A DNA stretch of 64,000 bases from Ga0077527 sp945862135 (GTDB taxonomy: Bacteria; Pseudomonadota; Gammaproteobacteria; Burkholderiales; SG8-41), in assembly GCA_964203275.1 (NCBI GenBank), contig CAXNMF010000008.1, positions 1 to 64,000 of the forward strand. Direction: 5' to 3'. The stretch's first letter is position 1. Each line of letters starts with the position of its first letter. Of the stretch, positions 39,061 to 48,604 are shown piece by piece. The notes below the pieces were generated by a model. The model ran no database searches. It had not been told where the DNA came from and saw nothing but the letters and a program-made list of their open reading frames with translations. The position numbers and the translations under genes are program-made.

Positions 39061-42000
39061 TCAAGTTGCACGCAACTCATGCTTTTTGCGATAACTGACA
39101 TAGTACAAAACCGGAATTACAACCAGCGTCAGCAGCGTCGATACCAGAATGCCGAATATCAGCGCAATCGCGAGCCCGTTGAATATCGGGTCATCGAGAA
39201 TAAACATTGCGCCGAGCATGGCCGCAAAGCCGGTCAGCACGATGGGTTTTGCCCGCGCCGCGGCCGATTGCATCACCGCGTCGCGCAGCGGCACGCCTTC
39301 GGCTACCTTGAGGTTGATGAAATCGACGAGCAGGATGGAATTGCGCACGATGATGCCGGCCAGCGCGATCATGCCGATCATCGATGTTGCAGTGAAATTG
39401 GCGCCGAACAACGCATGACCCGGCATCACACCGATCACCGTCAGCGGAATCGGCGCCATGATGATCAACGGCGCAAGATACGAACGGAACTGCGCCACCA
39501 CGAGCAGATAAATCAGGATCAAGCCGACCGCATAGGCAATGCCCATGTCGCGGAAGGTTTCATAAGTCACCTTCCATTCGCCGTCCCACTTGATTGAATA
39601 TTCGCGGTACGGATCGTCCGGCTGGCGGATGAAATATTCACCGAGCACGCCGCCTTCGTCCAGCGGTTGCCCCGCCACCTTGCCGCGCGCGGCAAACATG
39701 CCGTAGAGCGGACTGTCAACGCGGCCGGCCTGGTCGCCGATGACATAGACCACCGGCAGCAGGTCCTTGTGATAAATCGCGCGATCGCGTTCATCGCGGG
39801 TGACTGTGACCAGCTCTGATAGCGGGATCAGCGCGCCACCCGGGCCGCGCACCGTGAGCTTGAGCATTTCCGGCAAATCACCTTTGCGCGCATCCGGCAT
39901 CGACAGCCGCACCGGGACCTCATATTTGGACTGCCCGTCGTGCAGCGGCGTGATGTCGGCGCCAGCGAGACCGATACGCATGGTTTCAACAATGTCACGA
40001 CGACTGACACCGGCGAGTGCTGACTTGGCCTGATCAACCTTCAGCACGATGCGAGGTGCCGGGTCTTCAACCGAATCATCAATGCCGACAATGTCGGGCG
40101 TCGCAGCGAATGCTTCGCGCATTTTCTTGGCGACGCGGATGCGTCCGGCCTCGTCCGGCCCGTACACCTCGGCCACCAGTGGCGACAGCACCGGTGGACC
40201 CGGCGGCACTTCGACCACCTTGACCTTGGCATCCCACTTTGCAGCGATGGTTTCGAGTTTGGGACGGACCGCCTGCGCAATCTCGTGGCTCTTGCGGTCG
40301 CGCGCCTGTTTATCCACCAGATTGACCTGGATGTCGCCGAGTTCAGACGATGCACGCAGATAGTATTGCCGCACCAGGCCGTTGAAATTGATTGGCGCGG
40401 CGGTGCCGGCATAAACCTGATAGTCGGTCACTTCCGGCACGGTCGCGAGGTACGCGCCCATGTCACGCAATGCGGCAGCGGTGATTTCCACCGGCGTGCC
40501 CGCCGGCATGTCGACAACAACCTGGAATTCCGACTTGTTGTCGAAGGGCAGCATCTTGAGCACCACCAGCTTGACTGCAGCCAGGCCCACTGAACCCACG
40601 ATCAGTGCAATCACCACATACAGCAGCCAGCGCCGGTTACGTGGCGCATTCGTGGCTGCAATGAACGGCCCCAGCAGGCGCTGGAACAAACGCTCCAGCC
40701 AGCCACCGCCGGCATCATGGTGGGCGGCGACCTTGCCAAGCAGTTTCAGCGCCAGCCAGGGTGTCAGCACAAAGGCAATCGCGAGCGAAATCAGCATGCC
40801 CATGCTGGCGTTGATCGGGATCGGACTCATGTACGGCCCCATCAACCCGGTGACAAAAGCCATCGGCAACAGCGCAGCGATCACCGTGAAAGTGGCGAGG
40901 ATCGTGGGCCCGCCGACTTCATCGACGGCCAATGGAATCACCTCGGCCAGCGGCTTTCGGTCCAACACCATGCGGCGGTGGATGTTTTCGACGACCACAA
41001 TGGCATCGTCGACAAGGATGCCGATCGAAAATATCAGCGCAAACAGCGACACCCGGTTCAGCGTGAAGCCCCAGGCCCACGAGGCAAACAGCGTGGCCGC
41101 CAGAGTCAGCATCACCGCGACGCCGACGATCAGTGCTTCGCGCCGGCCCAGCGTCAGAAACACCAGCACCACCACCGACAGCGTGGCAAAGATCAGCTTC
41201 TGGATCAGCTTCATCGCCTTGTCATTGGCGGTCGCGCCATAATCGCGCGTCACCGTCATCTGCACATTGTCCGGAATCACCGTGCCGCGCAACGCCTGCG
41301 CGCGCTGCATAACGCGCTCCGCAACCTCCACAGCGTTTTCACCGGTCTTCTTGGTAATCTGTATCGTCACCGCCGGCTGCTCGCCCTGCGCAGTGATGCC
41401 TTTTTTCGCACCTGCCGGTCCGCTGCCGGTCCAGACATAACGCGCCGGCTGGTCCGGGCCATCGTTCACTTCGGCAATATCCGCCAGATAAACCGGCCGG
41501 CTTTCGAAGGTGCCGACGACTACCTTTTTGACATCCGCGGCGGACGCAAAAAATTCGCCGGTCTCGACCACAATGTCTCGATTGTCGCGAGTCAATTTCC
41601 CGGTCGGCATCGCAGAATTGGAAGCTTGCAGCGCATTGCGCAAATCCAGCGCCGACAGCCCATACGACGCGAGGCGGTCGGCATCCAGCCGCACCACCAC
41701 GGCTCGTCCCGGTCCGCCCAGCGTCTGCACTTCACGCGTGCCCGGCACGCGCTTCAGTTCGACTTCAGCGGCGTGTGCCACGCGCTCGAGTTCATAAGCG
41801 CCGTGCGCGGCATCGGCACTCCATAACGTCAGCGTCACCACCGGAACGTCATCGATGCCCTTGGGTTTGATCACGGGTTCACCGACGCCGAGCGTCGCCG
41901 ATACCCAATCCCGATTGGACTGTATGGTGTCGTGCAGCAGCACCAGCGCGTCTATGCGCGGCACGCCGACCTTGAACTGCACCGTGACAATGGCCATGCC

Positions 42001-42267
42001 GCTGCGCGAAATCGAATACACGTGATCGACGCCCGTCATCTGGCTCAGCACCTGTTCGGCGGGCGTGGCAACAAGGCTTTCAACGTCTTTGGCCGATGCG
42101 CCGGGAAACGGGATCAGCACATTGGCCATTGTCACGTCGATCTGCGGTTCCTCCTCGCGCGGGGTCACCGCCACCGCAAACAAACCGAGCAGCAACGCCA
42201 CCAGCGCCAGCAGCGGCGTGATCTGTGAGTCCTGGAAAAAGCGGGCGATGCGCCCGGAAATGCCCAT
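39061..42267 (-). CDS. efflux RND transporter permease
   Basis: A 1068-residue inner-membrane RND pump with the usual two halves, each a periplasmic domain plus six helices. Visible features are the first helix near residues 15-32, the central VSLFALIFSIGILVDDAIVV helix-4 segment with the paired Asp used for proton transfer (about residue 420), and the C-terminal AGIIVRNSILLVDFI. It is closer to the drug/hydrophobe (HAE) type than to CusA. It is the last gene of an operon with a DUF2892 protein, TrxC and its adaptor. Confidence 0.93.
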   Translation of the reverse strand: MGISGRIARFFQDSQITPLLALVALLLGLFAVAVTPREEEPQIDVTMANVLIPFPGASAKDVESLVATPAEQVLSQMTGVDHVYSISRSGMAIVTVQFKVGVPRIDALVLLHDTIQSNRDWVSATLGVGEPVIKPKGIDDVPVVTLTLWSADAAHGAYELERVAHAAEVELKRVPGTREVQTLGGPGRAVVVRLDADRLASYGLSALDLRNALQASNSAMPTGKLTRDNRDIVVETGEFFASAADVKKVVVGTFESRPVYLADIAEVNDGPDQPARYVWTGSGPAGAKKGITAQGEQPAVTIQITKKTGENAVEVAERVMQRAQALRGTVIPDNVQMTVTRDYGATANDKAMKLIQKLIFATLSVVVLVFLTLGRREALIVGVAVMLTLAATLFASWAWGFTLNRVSLFALIFSIGILVDDAIVVVENIHRRMVLDRKPLAEVIPLAVDEVGGPTILATFTVIAALLPMAFVTGLMGPYMSPIPINASMGMLISLAIAFVLTPWLALKLLGKVAAHHDAGGGWLERLFQRLLGPFIAATNAPRNRRWLLYVVIALIVGSVGLAAVKLVVLKMLPFDNKSEFQVVVDMPAGTPVEITAAALRDMGAYLATVPEVTDYQVYAGTAAPINFNGLVRQYYLRASSELGDIQVNLVDKQARDRKSHEIAQAVRPKLETIAAKWDAKVKVVEVPPGPPVLSPLVAEVYGPDEAGRIRVAKKMREAFAATPDIVGIDDSVEDPAPRIVLKVDQAKSALAGVSRRDIVETMRIGLAGADITPLHDGQSKYEVPVRLSMPDARKGDLPEMLKLTVRGPGGALIPLSELVTVTRDERDRAIYHKDLLPVVYVIGDQAGRVDSPLYGMFAARGKVAGQPLDEGGVLGEYFIRQPDDPYREYSIKWDGEWKVTYETFRDMGIAYAVGLILIYLLVVAQFRSYLAPLIIMAPIPLTVIGVMPGHALFGANFTATSMIGMIALAGIIVRNSILLVDFINLKVAEGVPLRDAVMQSAAARAKPIVLTGFAAMLGAMFILDDPIFNGLAIALIFGILVSTLLTLVVIPVLYYVSYRKKHELRAT

Positions 42268-42283
42268 TAGCTGCGGCCCATGG

Positions 42284-43333
42284 TCAGCGGACCGGGGTGA
42301 TGCCGGCCTTCACCGGCTCCAGTGCCACACGCTCGCCGGGTCTGAGGCCCGACAGCACCTCCACACCATTGGCGTCGCCGGCAGCGCCCAGCCGAACCTG
42401 GCGCAAGCGCGGCTGCCCCTGCTCATCCAGCACGTAAACCGCGGTCACTTCGCTGCGCTGGAACACCGCACTGCGCGGCACCAGCAGCCGCGTCACGCGG
42501 CCGGTAGAAAAATGTGCACGCGCAAACACGCCGGGGTAGATCCCGCTGACATCCGCGGGCAATTCCAGCCGCACGCGCGTGGTATGCGTACGCGGATCGG
42601 CCGACGGCACCACCGTGATCTGTTTGGCCTCGATGCGTTTGCCCATTGCGGGAATCTCGATCCAGGCCTTGCCCACTGCCTGGATGGCGGCCAGTTGCGC
42701 CTGCGGCAGGTTGGCCACCACACGCAGCGATGAAGGATCAAAACCGGTCATCAGCGGTTTGCCCGGCGTGGCCATTTCACCAACCTCGACATGGCGCGCC
42801 GAGACCACGCCACTGTACGGCGCGACGATGGTCGCGAAACTGCGTTCGGTGCTGGCCTGTCCGGCACCGGCCACCAGCGACGAGACGCGGGCCTGTGCGG
42901 CCTTGTATTCGGCCTCCGCCTTTTCCAGTCCTGCAGCACTGATGAATTTCTGGGCAGCCAGTTGTTTGGACCGCTCGTACTGCGCCCGGGAATTGGCCAA
43001 TGACGCCTGCGCTTCCTGCACCTGGGCGGCACTGGCCGCCACGGCCTGTGTCGCAGCGCGCTCGTCAATCCGCACAATCACTTCGCCTTTTTTCACCGCA
43101 TCGCCGACATCAAACCGGAGTTCAACCACGCGGCCGGCAATCTGGGCCGCGACCGTCGACTGGCGCACGGCCTCGACAACGGCTTCCGCGGAATAATCCA
43201 GATCAACTTCGCGCGACTCAACAACTGCCGCTGGCAGTTGCGTCACTGCCGGCACTGCCGGCGCCGGCTCGCTGCCACAGGCTGCAACAAGGGCCAGCGC
43301 GAGAACTGCGGACGCAATTCGCAGGGCATTCAA
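42284..43333 (-). CDS. RND efflux periplasmic adaptor (lipoprotein)
   Basis: A 349-residue membrane-fusion protein. The N terminus carries a lipobox (LALVAACGSE), then the lipoyl half-motif VVEAVRQSTVAAQIAGRVVEL, a long coiled-coil hairpin (residues about 95-165) and the second lipoyl/barrel region. The start codon appears to be TTG at 43333, two bases after the trxC stop, because no ATG lies in frame before the lipobox. It links the pump at 39061 with an outer-membrane channel, perhaps the TolC-like protein at 45256. Confidence 0.9.
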   Translation of the reverse strand: MNALRIASAVLALALVAACGSEPAPAVPAVTQLPAAVVESREVDLDYSAEAVVEAVRQSTVAAQIAGRVVELRFDVGDAVKKGEVIVRIDERAATQAVAASAAQVQEAQASLANSRAQYERSKQLAAQKFISAAGLEKAEAEYKAAQARVSSLVAGAGQASTERSFATIVAPYSGVVSARHVEVGEMATPGKPLMTGFDPSSLRVVANLPQAQLAAIQAVGKAWIEIPAMGKRIEAKQITVVPSADPRTHTTRVRLELPADVSGIYPGVFARAHFSTGRVTRLLVPRSAVFQRSEVTAVYVLDEQGQPRLRQVRLGAAGDANGVEVLSGLRPGERVALEPVKAGITPVR

Positions 43334-43334
43334 T

Positions 43335-43784
43335 TTACGATTGCTCCTTGTACCAGCGGATCAGTCCACGTACATCCATCGCGCCGGATGTCCGCGCCAC
43401 TTCCTTTCCGTCGCGGAACAGCACCAGCGTGGGTATCGAGCGTATGCCCGCGCGTGCCGCCACGGCCTGCGCCTCATCAGTGTTCACCTTGGCCAGCAGC
43501 GCCTGCTTGTGCAGTTCGCGCGCCGCAACTTCAAACTGCGGCCCCATCATCTTGCACGGGCCGCACCACGGCGCCCAGAAATCTACAAGCACCGGCAGTC
43601 CGGTTCGGGCAATCACCGCATCGTAAGACGTATCGCTGAGTTCAACCGGCGCGGCGGGGAGCAAGGGGGCTCCGCATTCGCCGCATTTGGGCCCTTCGCC
43701 AAGACGTTTTGCTGCGACACGGTTTTCAGTGCCGCAACGCCCGCAACCGACATGCATGTACTCCACGTTGGTTTGTGATTCCAT
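43335..43784 (-). CDS. trxC: thioredoxin 2
   Basis: A 149-residue thioredoxin with the extra N-terminal zinc-finger-like region (CGRCGTEN and CGECGAPL) that marks TrxC, and the active site FWAPWCGPCKMM (about residues 68-79) followed by the cis-Pro RSIPTLVLF. It reduces disulfides in the cytoplasm and is often oxidative-stress inducible. Being inside a metal-efflux operon is unusual; it may serve thiol repair during copper or sulfide stress. Confidence 0.95.
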   Translation of the reverse strand: MESQTNVEYMHVGCGRCGTENRVAAKRLGEGPKCGECGAPLLPAAPVELSDTSYDAVIARTGLPVLVDFWAPWCGPCKMMGPQFEVAARELHKQALLAKVNTDEAQAVAARAGIRSIPTLVLFRDGKEVARTSGAMDVRGLIRWYKEQS

Positions 43785-43793
43785 GATGCCCCC

Positions 43794-44012
43794 TCAGGCG
43801 CAGGCGCCGCCTGATTTGACGCCGAGCCGGCGCAGGATGGCTTCCAGCGGGCACAAGCGCGTGAAACCGCTCTGAAACAGGTTCGCCCCGACAAAGGCGG
43901 TGAACCACAGGAAATTCTCATTTACAAACAAAGGACTGCCTTTGACGCCCATGCCCAGCGACAGCAGCACAAACAGTCCGGCAACGATGCGCACAATACG
44001 CTCAGTAGTCAT
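43794..44012 (-). CDS. DUF2892 (YgaP-type) membrane protein
   Basis: A 72-residue protein with two predicted helices (about residues 8-25 and 32-50), followed by a conserved C-terminal CPLEAILRRLGV. It matches the DUF2892 membrane module otherwise fused to rhodaneses such as YgaP. It is the first gene of the operon and lies opposite the CsoR-like gene, with two operators between them. A link to sulfane sulfur or metal handling is suggested by the family and location. Confidence 0.82.
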   Translation of the reverse strand: MTTERIVRIVAGLFVLLSLGMGVKGSPLFVNENFLWFTAFVGANLFQSGFTRLCPLEAILRRLGVKSGGACA

Positions 44013-44062
44013 GGAACCCTCCGCGGTAACGTCCCGCCCACTGCGGAACCAACACTGACAAT

Positions 44063-44078
44063 ATACTCCCAGGGGTAT
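44063..44078. promoter_or_regulatory. CsoR-type operator 1
   Basis: ATACTCCCAGGGGTAT is an imperfect 16-bp palindrome with ATAC-CC half-sites, of the kind bound by CsoR/RcnR-family repressors. It lies 51-66 bases upstream of the DUF2892 gene and 78-93 upstream of csoR. Read on the other strand it matches operator 2 at 13 of 16 positions. Confidence 0.75.
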
Positions 44079-44110
44079 CAGTATTCAAGTGTTTCAACCG
44101 TTGCAGTCAT

Positions 44111-44126
44111 ATACCCCATAGAGTAT
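44111..44126. promoter_or_regulatory. CsoR-type operator 2
   Basis: ATACCCCATAGAGTAT, a 16-bp palindrome in inverted orientation to operator 1. Its centre is 48 bases from the first and 30-45 bases before the csoR start. The position suits repression of the repressor's own gene. Confidence 0.75.
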
Positions 44127-44155
44127 GCTGCCCGCACTTAATTCGGAGCCGCACA

Positions 44156-44431
44156 ATGGCCATCATCAAAGACCAGCAACACCGTCGCGAACTGATCTTG
44201 CGCCTGAAACGCATCGAAGGCCAGGTGCGCGGCATCCAGGGAATGATTGACGATGGCGCGGACTGCGAAAAGGTCACCCAACAGCTGTCGGCGGCGCGCC
44301 GCGCGCTGGACAAGGCCTTTTTCAGCGTGCTGGCATGCGCCATCCAGACCAATCCTGAAAAAAAAGGCAGTGCCAGAGCCTCCGAAGAACGCGTCAAACA
44401 CGCCGCCGCGCTCCTCGCCAAGTTCGGTTAG
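44156..44431 (+). CDS. CsoR/RcnR/FrmR-family repressor, unusual ligand set
   Basis: A 91-residue all-helical repressor of the DUF156 family (KRIEGQVRGIQGMI at residues 18-31). The first conserved ligand Cys is present (C37, in DCEKV). However the family's usual His at +25 and the Cys or His at +29 are replaced (A62, N66), while a Cys occurs at +24 (C61). The ligand pattern therefore matches neither CsoR, RcnR nor CstR. It likely represses the divergent DUF2892-trxC-RND operon via the two palindromes. The inducing signal (Cu(I), persulfide or another) is open. Confidence 0.88.
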   Translation: MAIIKDQQHRRELILRLKRIEGQVRGIQGMIDDGADCEKVTQQLSAARRALDKAFFSVLACAIQTNPEKKGSARASEERVKHAAALLAKFG

Positions 44432-44501
44432 GAACCTTTGGCCGGCATAATGGTCCTTATTGCATTGCCGGTATCGGGGATTGCACCTAGAATTCCACCC
44501 T

Positions 44502-44873
44502 ATGAAAAGCGTTCGACTCTTGGCCGCCTGGCTGCTGATGCTGGCCCTGCCCTTGCAGGGCATTGCGGCCTATGCGCCGCTGATGCCCTGCGGCGACAAA
44601 CATGTCGTCGCGCAACAGACACAACACCACGCCGCCCATACCGGTCACCACGCGCAGGCTACTGACCACCATTCCACTGTCGATCAGCAGTTGCATGACC
44701 ATGAACCGGCCAACGAAGCCAGTGGCCATGCCTGCTGTCATCATGTATTTACCGGCACCGCATCCGCGACAACACCCCAGCCGCCGGAAGCACCGCTTGC
44801 CGCAACCCCTCGCATAGCACTGCTGAACACGCTTTTCATTCCCGAACTGCCCCAGCGCCCGCCGCGGGCCTGA
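44502..44873 (+). CDS. His-rich secreted protein
   Basis: A 123-residue protein with signal peptide (MKSVRLLAAWLLMLALPLQGIA) and a mature region containing many histidines (TQHHAAHTGHHAQATDHH, then CCHHV). It resembles small CzcI/CopI-type periplasmic metal-binding proteins that open copper or cobalt-zinc-cadmium clusters, without a firm match. I chose the ATG at 44502 because it begins the signal peptide. It is 70 bases after the csoR-like gene and may be read with it or the following genes. Confidence 0.65.
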   Translation: MKSVRLLAAWLLMLALPLQGIAAYAPLMPCGDKHVVAQQTQHHAAHTGHHAQATDHHSTVDQQLHDHEPANEASGHACCHHVFTGTASATTPQPPEAPLAATPRIALLNTLFIPELPQRPPRA

Positions 44874-44962
44874 TCCCCTGAAGTCTGCATTGGCGTATCG
44901 CGCATCACGCGATTGCGCCGCCTTGGGTGCTGTTTTGCCCGTTTGATGCAATAGGGATCACT

Positions 44963-45259
44963 ATGCAGTCGAAACTCGCAGTCCTGTGCTGCGCTTGTGC
45001 GGCATTCTGGTTGCCGCCAGCGGCGGCGCAACAATCCATCCAAACCGACCCGACCGATCCGCAGGTAAAGGTACCGGCGCCAGCCTATGTCTCGGCTTTT
45101 GCCGGCTATCAGCCCTTGCGTGATGATGCACTCGCGCCCTGGCGCGAAGTCAACGACGAAGTCGCCCGCGTCGGCGGCCATCTGGGCATGTTCGGCGGCG
45201 CCCATGCCGGACATGGCGTCAAACCGGCATCGACGTCTGCTCCGGGAGCGGCAAAATGA
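44963..45259 (+). CDS. hypothetical secreted protein upstream of TolC-like gene
   Basis: A 98-residue protein with signal peptide (AVLCCACAAFWLPPAAAQQ). The mature part contains VPAPAYVSAFAGYQPLRDD, a short motif often seen just upstream of copper-cluster TolC-family genes. The tail is rich in Gly, His and Ala. Its stop overlaps the start of the TolC-like gene by 4 bases (ATGA), which shows translational coupling. Role unknown. Confidence 0.7.
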   Translation: MQSKLAVLCCACAAFWLPPAAAQQSIQTDPTDPQVKVPAPAYVSAFAGYQPLRDDALAPWREVNDEVARVGGHLGMFGGAHAGHGVKPASTSAPGAAK

Positions 45260-46668
45260 ATAACGTCAAATCGCTCATGGCCGCCTTCGTCGTGTTCCTG
45301 CTCGGCGGCTGCGCCACCTTTTCCGAAGAAGGCGGTACGCGCAAGGTCAATGACGCCCTGAGCGCACGCGGCATCACACAGCAGGTGCCATGGATCAAAA
45401 ATCAAGATGACGCCAAGCGAGCCGACGATCAGGTACGTGCCCTGCTGGCGCAACCGCTGACCGCCGACAACGCGGTACAGATTGCACTGCTCAACAACCG
45501 CGGACTGCAATCCGCATACGCCGAGCTGGGCATTGCCGAATCCGACCTGGTGCAAGCCGGCCGCCTGCGCAATCCGGGCTTCTCGTTTGGCCGTACGCAT
45601 CGCGCGGATGATGTCGAATATGAACGGGCCTTCATTTTCGACCTTCTGGGTTTGCTGACGATGCCGCTACGAACGCAACTGGAACAGGAACGTTTCGAAC
45701 TCGCGCAGGGCCGCATGGCGGCCAGCATCATGCAGGTCGCTGCTGACACCCGACGCGCCTGGATCAGCGCAGTCGCTGCGCAACAATCAGCGACTTATGC
45801 CGAACAGGTCAAAAGCGCCGCCGAGGCGGCATCCGAACTGGCGCGGCGCATGGTCAAAGCCGGAAATTTCAGCAAACTCGATCAAGCGAGGGAGCAGGCA
45901 TTTTATGCCGATGCCGCCGCACAACTGGCACGCGCCCGTCAGCAGGCGCTGGCAGAACGCGAGCGGCTGACCCGGCTTCTCGGACTGTGGGGCAACGACA
46001 TTGCGTTCAAGCTGCCGGAACGCCTGCCAGATCTTCCGCCATCGCTGCGCGACATGACCGACATCGAAAGACAAGCCATGCAGCAGAGGCTTGATGTGCA
46101 GGAAGCCGCACGTCATGCCGAAAACATCGCCAACTCGCTGGGACTGACCAAGGCCACCGGGTATTTCAGCGTTTTCGAAGCGAAATACATCCGCAACAGC
46201 GAAAGCGGCCAACCGCGCAAAACCGGTTACGAAATCGAACTGCGGCTGCCGATCTTCGATTCCGGCTCGGCAAAACTGGCGCGGGCCGAAAACACCCACC
46301 GGCAGGCAGTAAACCAAGCAGCAGACCTCGCCATACGTGCCCGCTCGGAAGTGCGAGAAGCCTACGGCGCCTGGCGCAGCAGCTACGATCTGGCCAGGCA
46401 CTACCGCGACGAAATAGTGCCGTTGCGGGCGCGCATCAGCGAAGAAACGCTGCTGCGCTACAACGGCATGCTGATGAGTGTGTTTGAACTGCTCGCCGAA
46501 TCCCGCCAGCAGGTCAGCGCGGTCATCACCGCCATCGAAGCGCAGCGCGACTTCTGGCTTGCCGACACCACCCTGCAGTTCACGATCAACGGCAAGTCGC
46601 CGGGCGCCATTGCGGCATCGGGCGGCAGCCTGCGCGCCGCCGCGCCAGCCGCGGAAGCCGGCCACTAA
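45256..46668 (+). CDS. TolC-family outer-membrane efflux lipoprotein (CusC-like)
   Basis: A 470-residue protein with a lipobox (FLLGGCATF) and long heptad-rich coiled-coil segments typical of the TolC channel. It resembles the CusC/OprM-like outer-membrane factors of copper clusters. The nearest RND pump and adaptor are those at 39061-43333, on the other side of the CsoR gene; they may share this channel. It is followed by the multicopper oxidase gene after 15 bases. Confidence 0.88.
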   Translation: MNNVKSLMAAFVVFLLGGCATFSEEGGTRKVNDALSARGITQQVPWIKNQDDAKRADDQVRALLAQPLTADNAVQIALLNNRGLQSAYAELGIAESDLVQAGRLRNPGFSFGRTHRADDVEYERAFIFDLLGLLTMPLRTQLEQERFELAQGRMAASIMQVAADTRRAWISAVAAQQSATYAEQVKSAAEAASELARRMVKAGNFSKLDQAREQAFYADAAAQLARARQQALAERERLTRLLGLWGNDIAFKLPERLPDLPPSLRDMTDIERQAMQQRLDVQEAARHAENIANSLGLTKATGYFSVFEAKYIRNSESGQPRKTGYEIELRLPIFDSGSAKLARAENTHRQAVNQAADLAIRARSEVREAYGAWRSSYDLARHYRDEIVPLRARISEETLLRYNGMLMSVFELLAESRQQVSAVITAIEAQRDFWLADTTLQFTINGKSPGAIAASGGSLRAAAPAAEAGH

Positions 46669-46683
46669 GGAACGGATCAAGAC

Positions 46684-48062
46684 ATGAATAACCGCCGCAA
46701 TTTCCTCCGCGCCTCCGGCGCCGCACTGCTTGGCGCCGCGACGGTCAGCCGCGCCGCGCAGGGCGCAGTACCCGAAGCGCCGATGCAATCAAAACCCGAC
46801 ACGCAGCCGCCATTGATGCCAGCCAGCGGTCGCGCCCTACAACCCGGTCGTGACAGTGAACGGCTGGACCCTGCCCTGGCGCATGAACAAGGGCTGGAAG
46901 GAATTTCACCTGATCGCTGAACCGGTGCAGCCGTCAGATCGCCCCCGGCATGACCGCCAATCTGTGGGGTTACAACGGCCAGTCGCCGGGCCCGACCATC
47001 GAATGCGTCGAAGGCGACAAGCTGCGAATCTTCGTCACCAACAAGCTGCCGGAGCACACCACCATGCACTGGCACGGCATCCTGCTGCCCAATGGCATGG
47101 ATGGTGTCGGTGGACTTACCCAGCCGCAGATTCCGGTCGGAAAAACTTTCGTCTATGAATTCGAAATGAAGAAATCCGGCACCTTCATGTATCACCCTCA
47201 CGCCGACGAAATGACGCAGATGGCGATGGGCATGATGGGATTTTTTGTGGTGCACCCGAAAAATCCGAATTTCATGAAGGTCGATCGTGACTTTGTGTTC
47301 CTGCTCAACGCCTTCGACGTCAAACCCGGCGCAGCAACTCCGAACGTCAACACTATGCTCGACTTCAACCTGTGGTGCTGGAACTCAAGGGCGTTTCCCG
47401 GCATTGATCCGTTTGTGGTGCGCACCGGCGACAAAGTGCGTGTCCGCTTCGGCAACCTGACGATGACCAATCATCCGGTGCACATGCACGGTTACGACTT
47501 TGAGGTCACCTGCACTGACGGCGGCTGGGTGCCGAAGTCCGCGCGCTGGCCGGAAGTGACGGTGGACGTCGCAGTCGGTCAGATGCGCGCCTTCGAGTTC
47601 ACCGCGGACGTGCCGGGCGACTGGGCAATCCATTGCCACAAGTCGCACCACACGATGAACGCCATGGGGCACGGCGTGCCGACGATGATCGGTGTCGACC
47701 ATCGCGGCGTCGCCGAAAAAATCATGAAGCTGGTGCCCGATTACATGGTGATGAGTGAACGCGGCATGGCGGACATGGGTGAAATGGAAATGCCGCTGCC
47801 CGACAACACGCTGCCGATGATGACCGGCCGCGGCCCCTTCGGGCCGCTGGAGATGGGCGGCATGTTCAGCGTGGTCAAAGTGCGTGATGGCCTCGCGCGC
47901 AACGACTACAAAGACCCGGGCTGGTTCAAGCATCCGCCGGGCACGGTTGCACGCGAGTGGACCGGTGCAGCGCCGGCGGCGACCAGCGCAGCGACCGCTG
48001 TGCCGGACGCGGGCGAACACCTACTGCAGGCTCGCAAACCGGCGTCCGGACACAAACACTAA
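46684..48062 (+). CDS. Tat-exported multicopper oxidase, two frameshifts
   Basis: A copper oxidase of about 458 residues after correction. A Tat signal (NNRRNFLRASGAAL) opens it. An extra base at 46834 (CGC-G-CCC) and another near 46928 (CAGC-C-GTC) split the frame; correction joins GRPYNPVVTVNGWTLPWR with MTANLWGYNGQSPGP. Copper ligands are all present: MHWHG, MYHPHADE, NHPVHMHG and IHCHKSHHTMNAM. The family oxidises Cu(I) to Cu(II) in the periplasm. The indels look like sequencing errors. Confidence 0.88.
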
Positions 48063-48096
48063 GCTATTGATTATGTTGATATTTATTGAAGCCAAT

Positions 48097-48600
48097 ATGA
48101 ATGCAGCCCGAGTACTCAGCGTCGCCTGTATTACCGCGTGCCTGATCGCCGTCCCGGCTTGGGCGCATGGCGACGCGCACGCCCCCAAATCCGCCAAGCC
48201 CGGCACGATCAGCAACGAAGAAAAATCATTCGGCAAAGCTGGCGATCCGGAAAAAGTCGCGCGAACGGTCAAGGTCGACATGAGCGACAAAATGCGTTTC
48301 ACGCCGGCGACGCTGACCATCAAGCAGGGCGAAACCGTAAAGTTCATTGTCACCAATTCCGGCAAGACCATGCACGAGTTCGTGCTGGGCACACTCCCCG
48401 AACTGATGGAACACGCCGAACTGATGAAAAAATTCCCGAACATGGAACATGACGAGCCTTACATGGCGCATGTGCCACCCGAAAAAACTGAAACCATTTT
48501 CTGGCAGTTCAGCAAAGGCGGCGAATTCCACTTCGGCTGCCTGCTGCCGGGTCATTTCGAAGCCGGCATGGTCGGCAAGATCAACGTAACGCAAAGGTGA
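48097..48600 (+). CDS. cupredoxin-family copper protein
   Basis: A 167-residue periplasmic protein with signal peptide (cleavage after AWA). Type 1 copper ligands are evident: His in KTMHEFVLG, then Cys, His and Met in HFGCLLPGHFEAGM. The central TPATLTIKQGETVKFIVTN strand is the plastocyanin-like core. It probably passes electrons or copper to or from the preceding oxidase. The ATG at 48097 is chosen for the signal peptide; an earlier ATG in the frame at 48073 is less likely. Confidence 0.88.
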   Translation: MNAARVLSVACITACLIAVPAWAHGDAHAPKSAKPGTISNEEKSFGKAGDPEKVARTVKVDMSDKMRFTPATLTIKQGETVKFIVTNSGKTMHEFVLGTLPELMEHAELMKKFPNMEHDEPYMAHVPPEKTETIFWQFSKGGEFHFGCLLPGHFEAGMVGKINVTQR

Positions 48601-48604
48601 TGAC

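Noticed and set aside
40717..41826. Long + strand open frames opposite the RND pump
   Set aside because: They are shadows of the conserved minus-strand pump gene, with composition typical of antisense frames.
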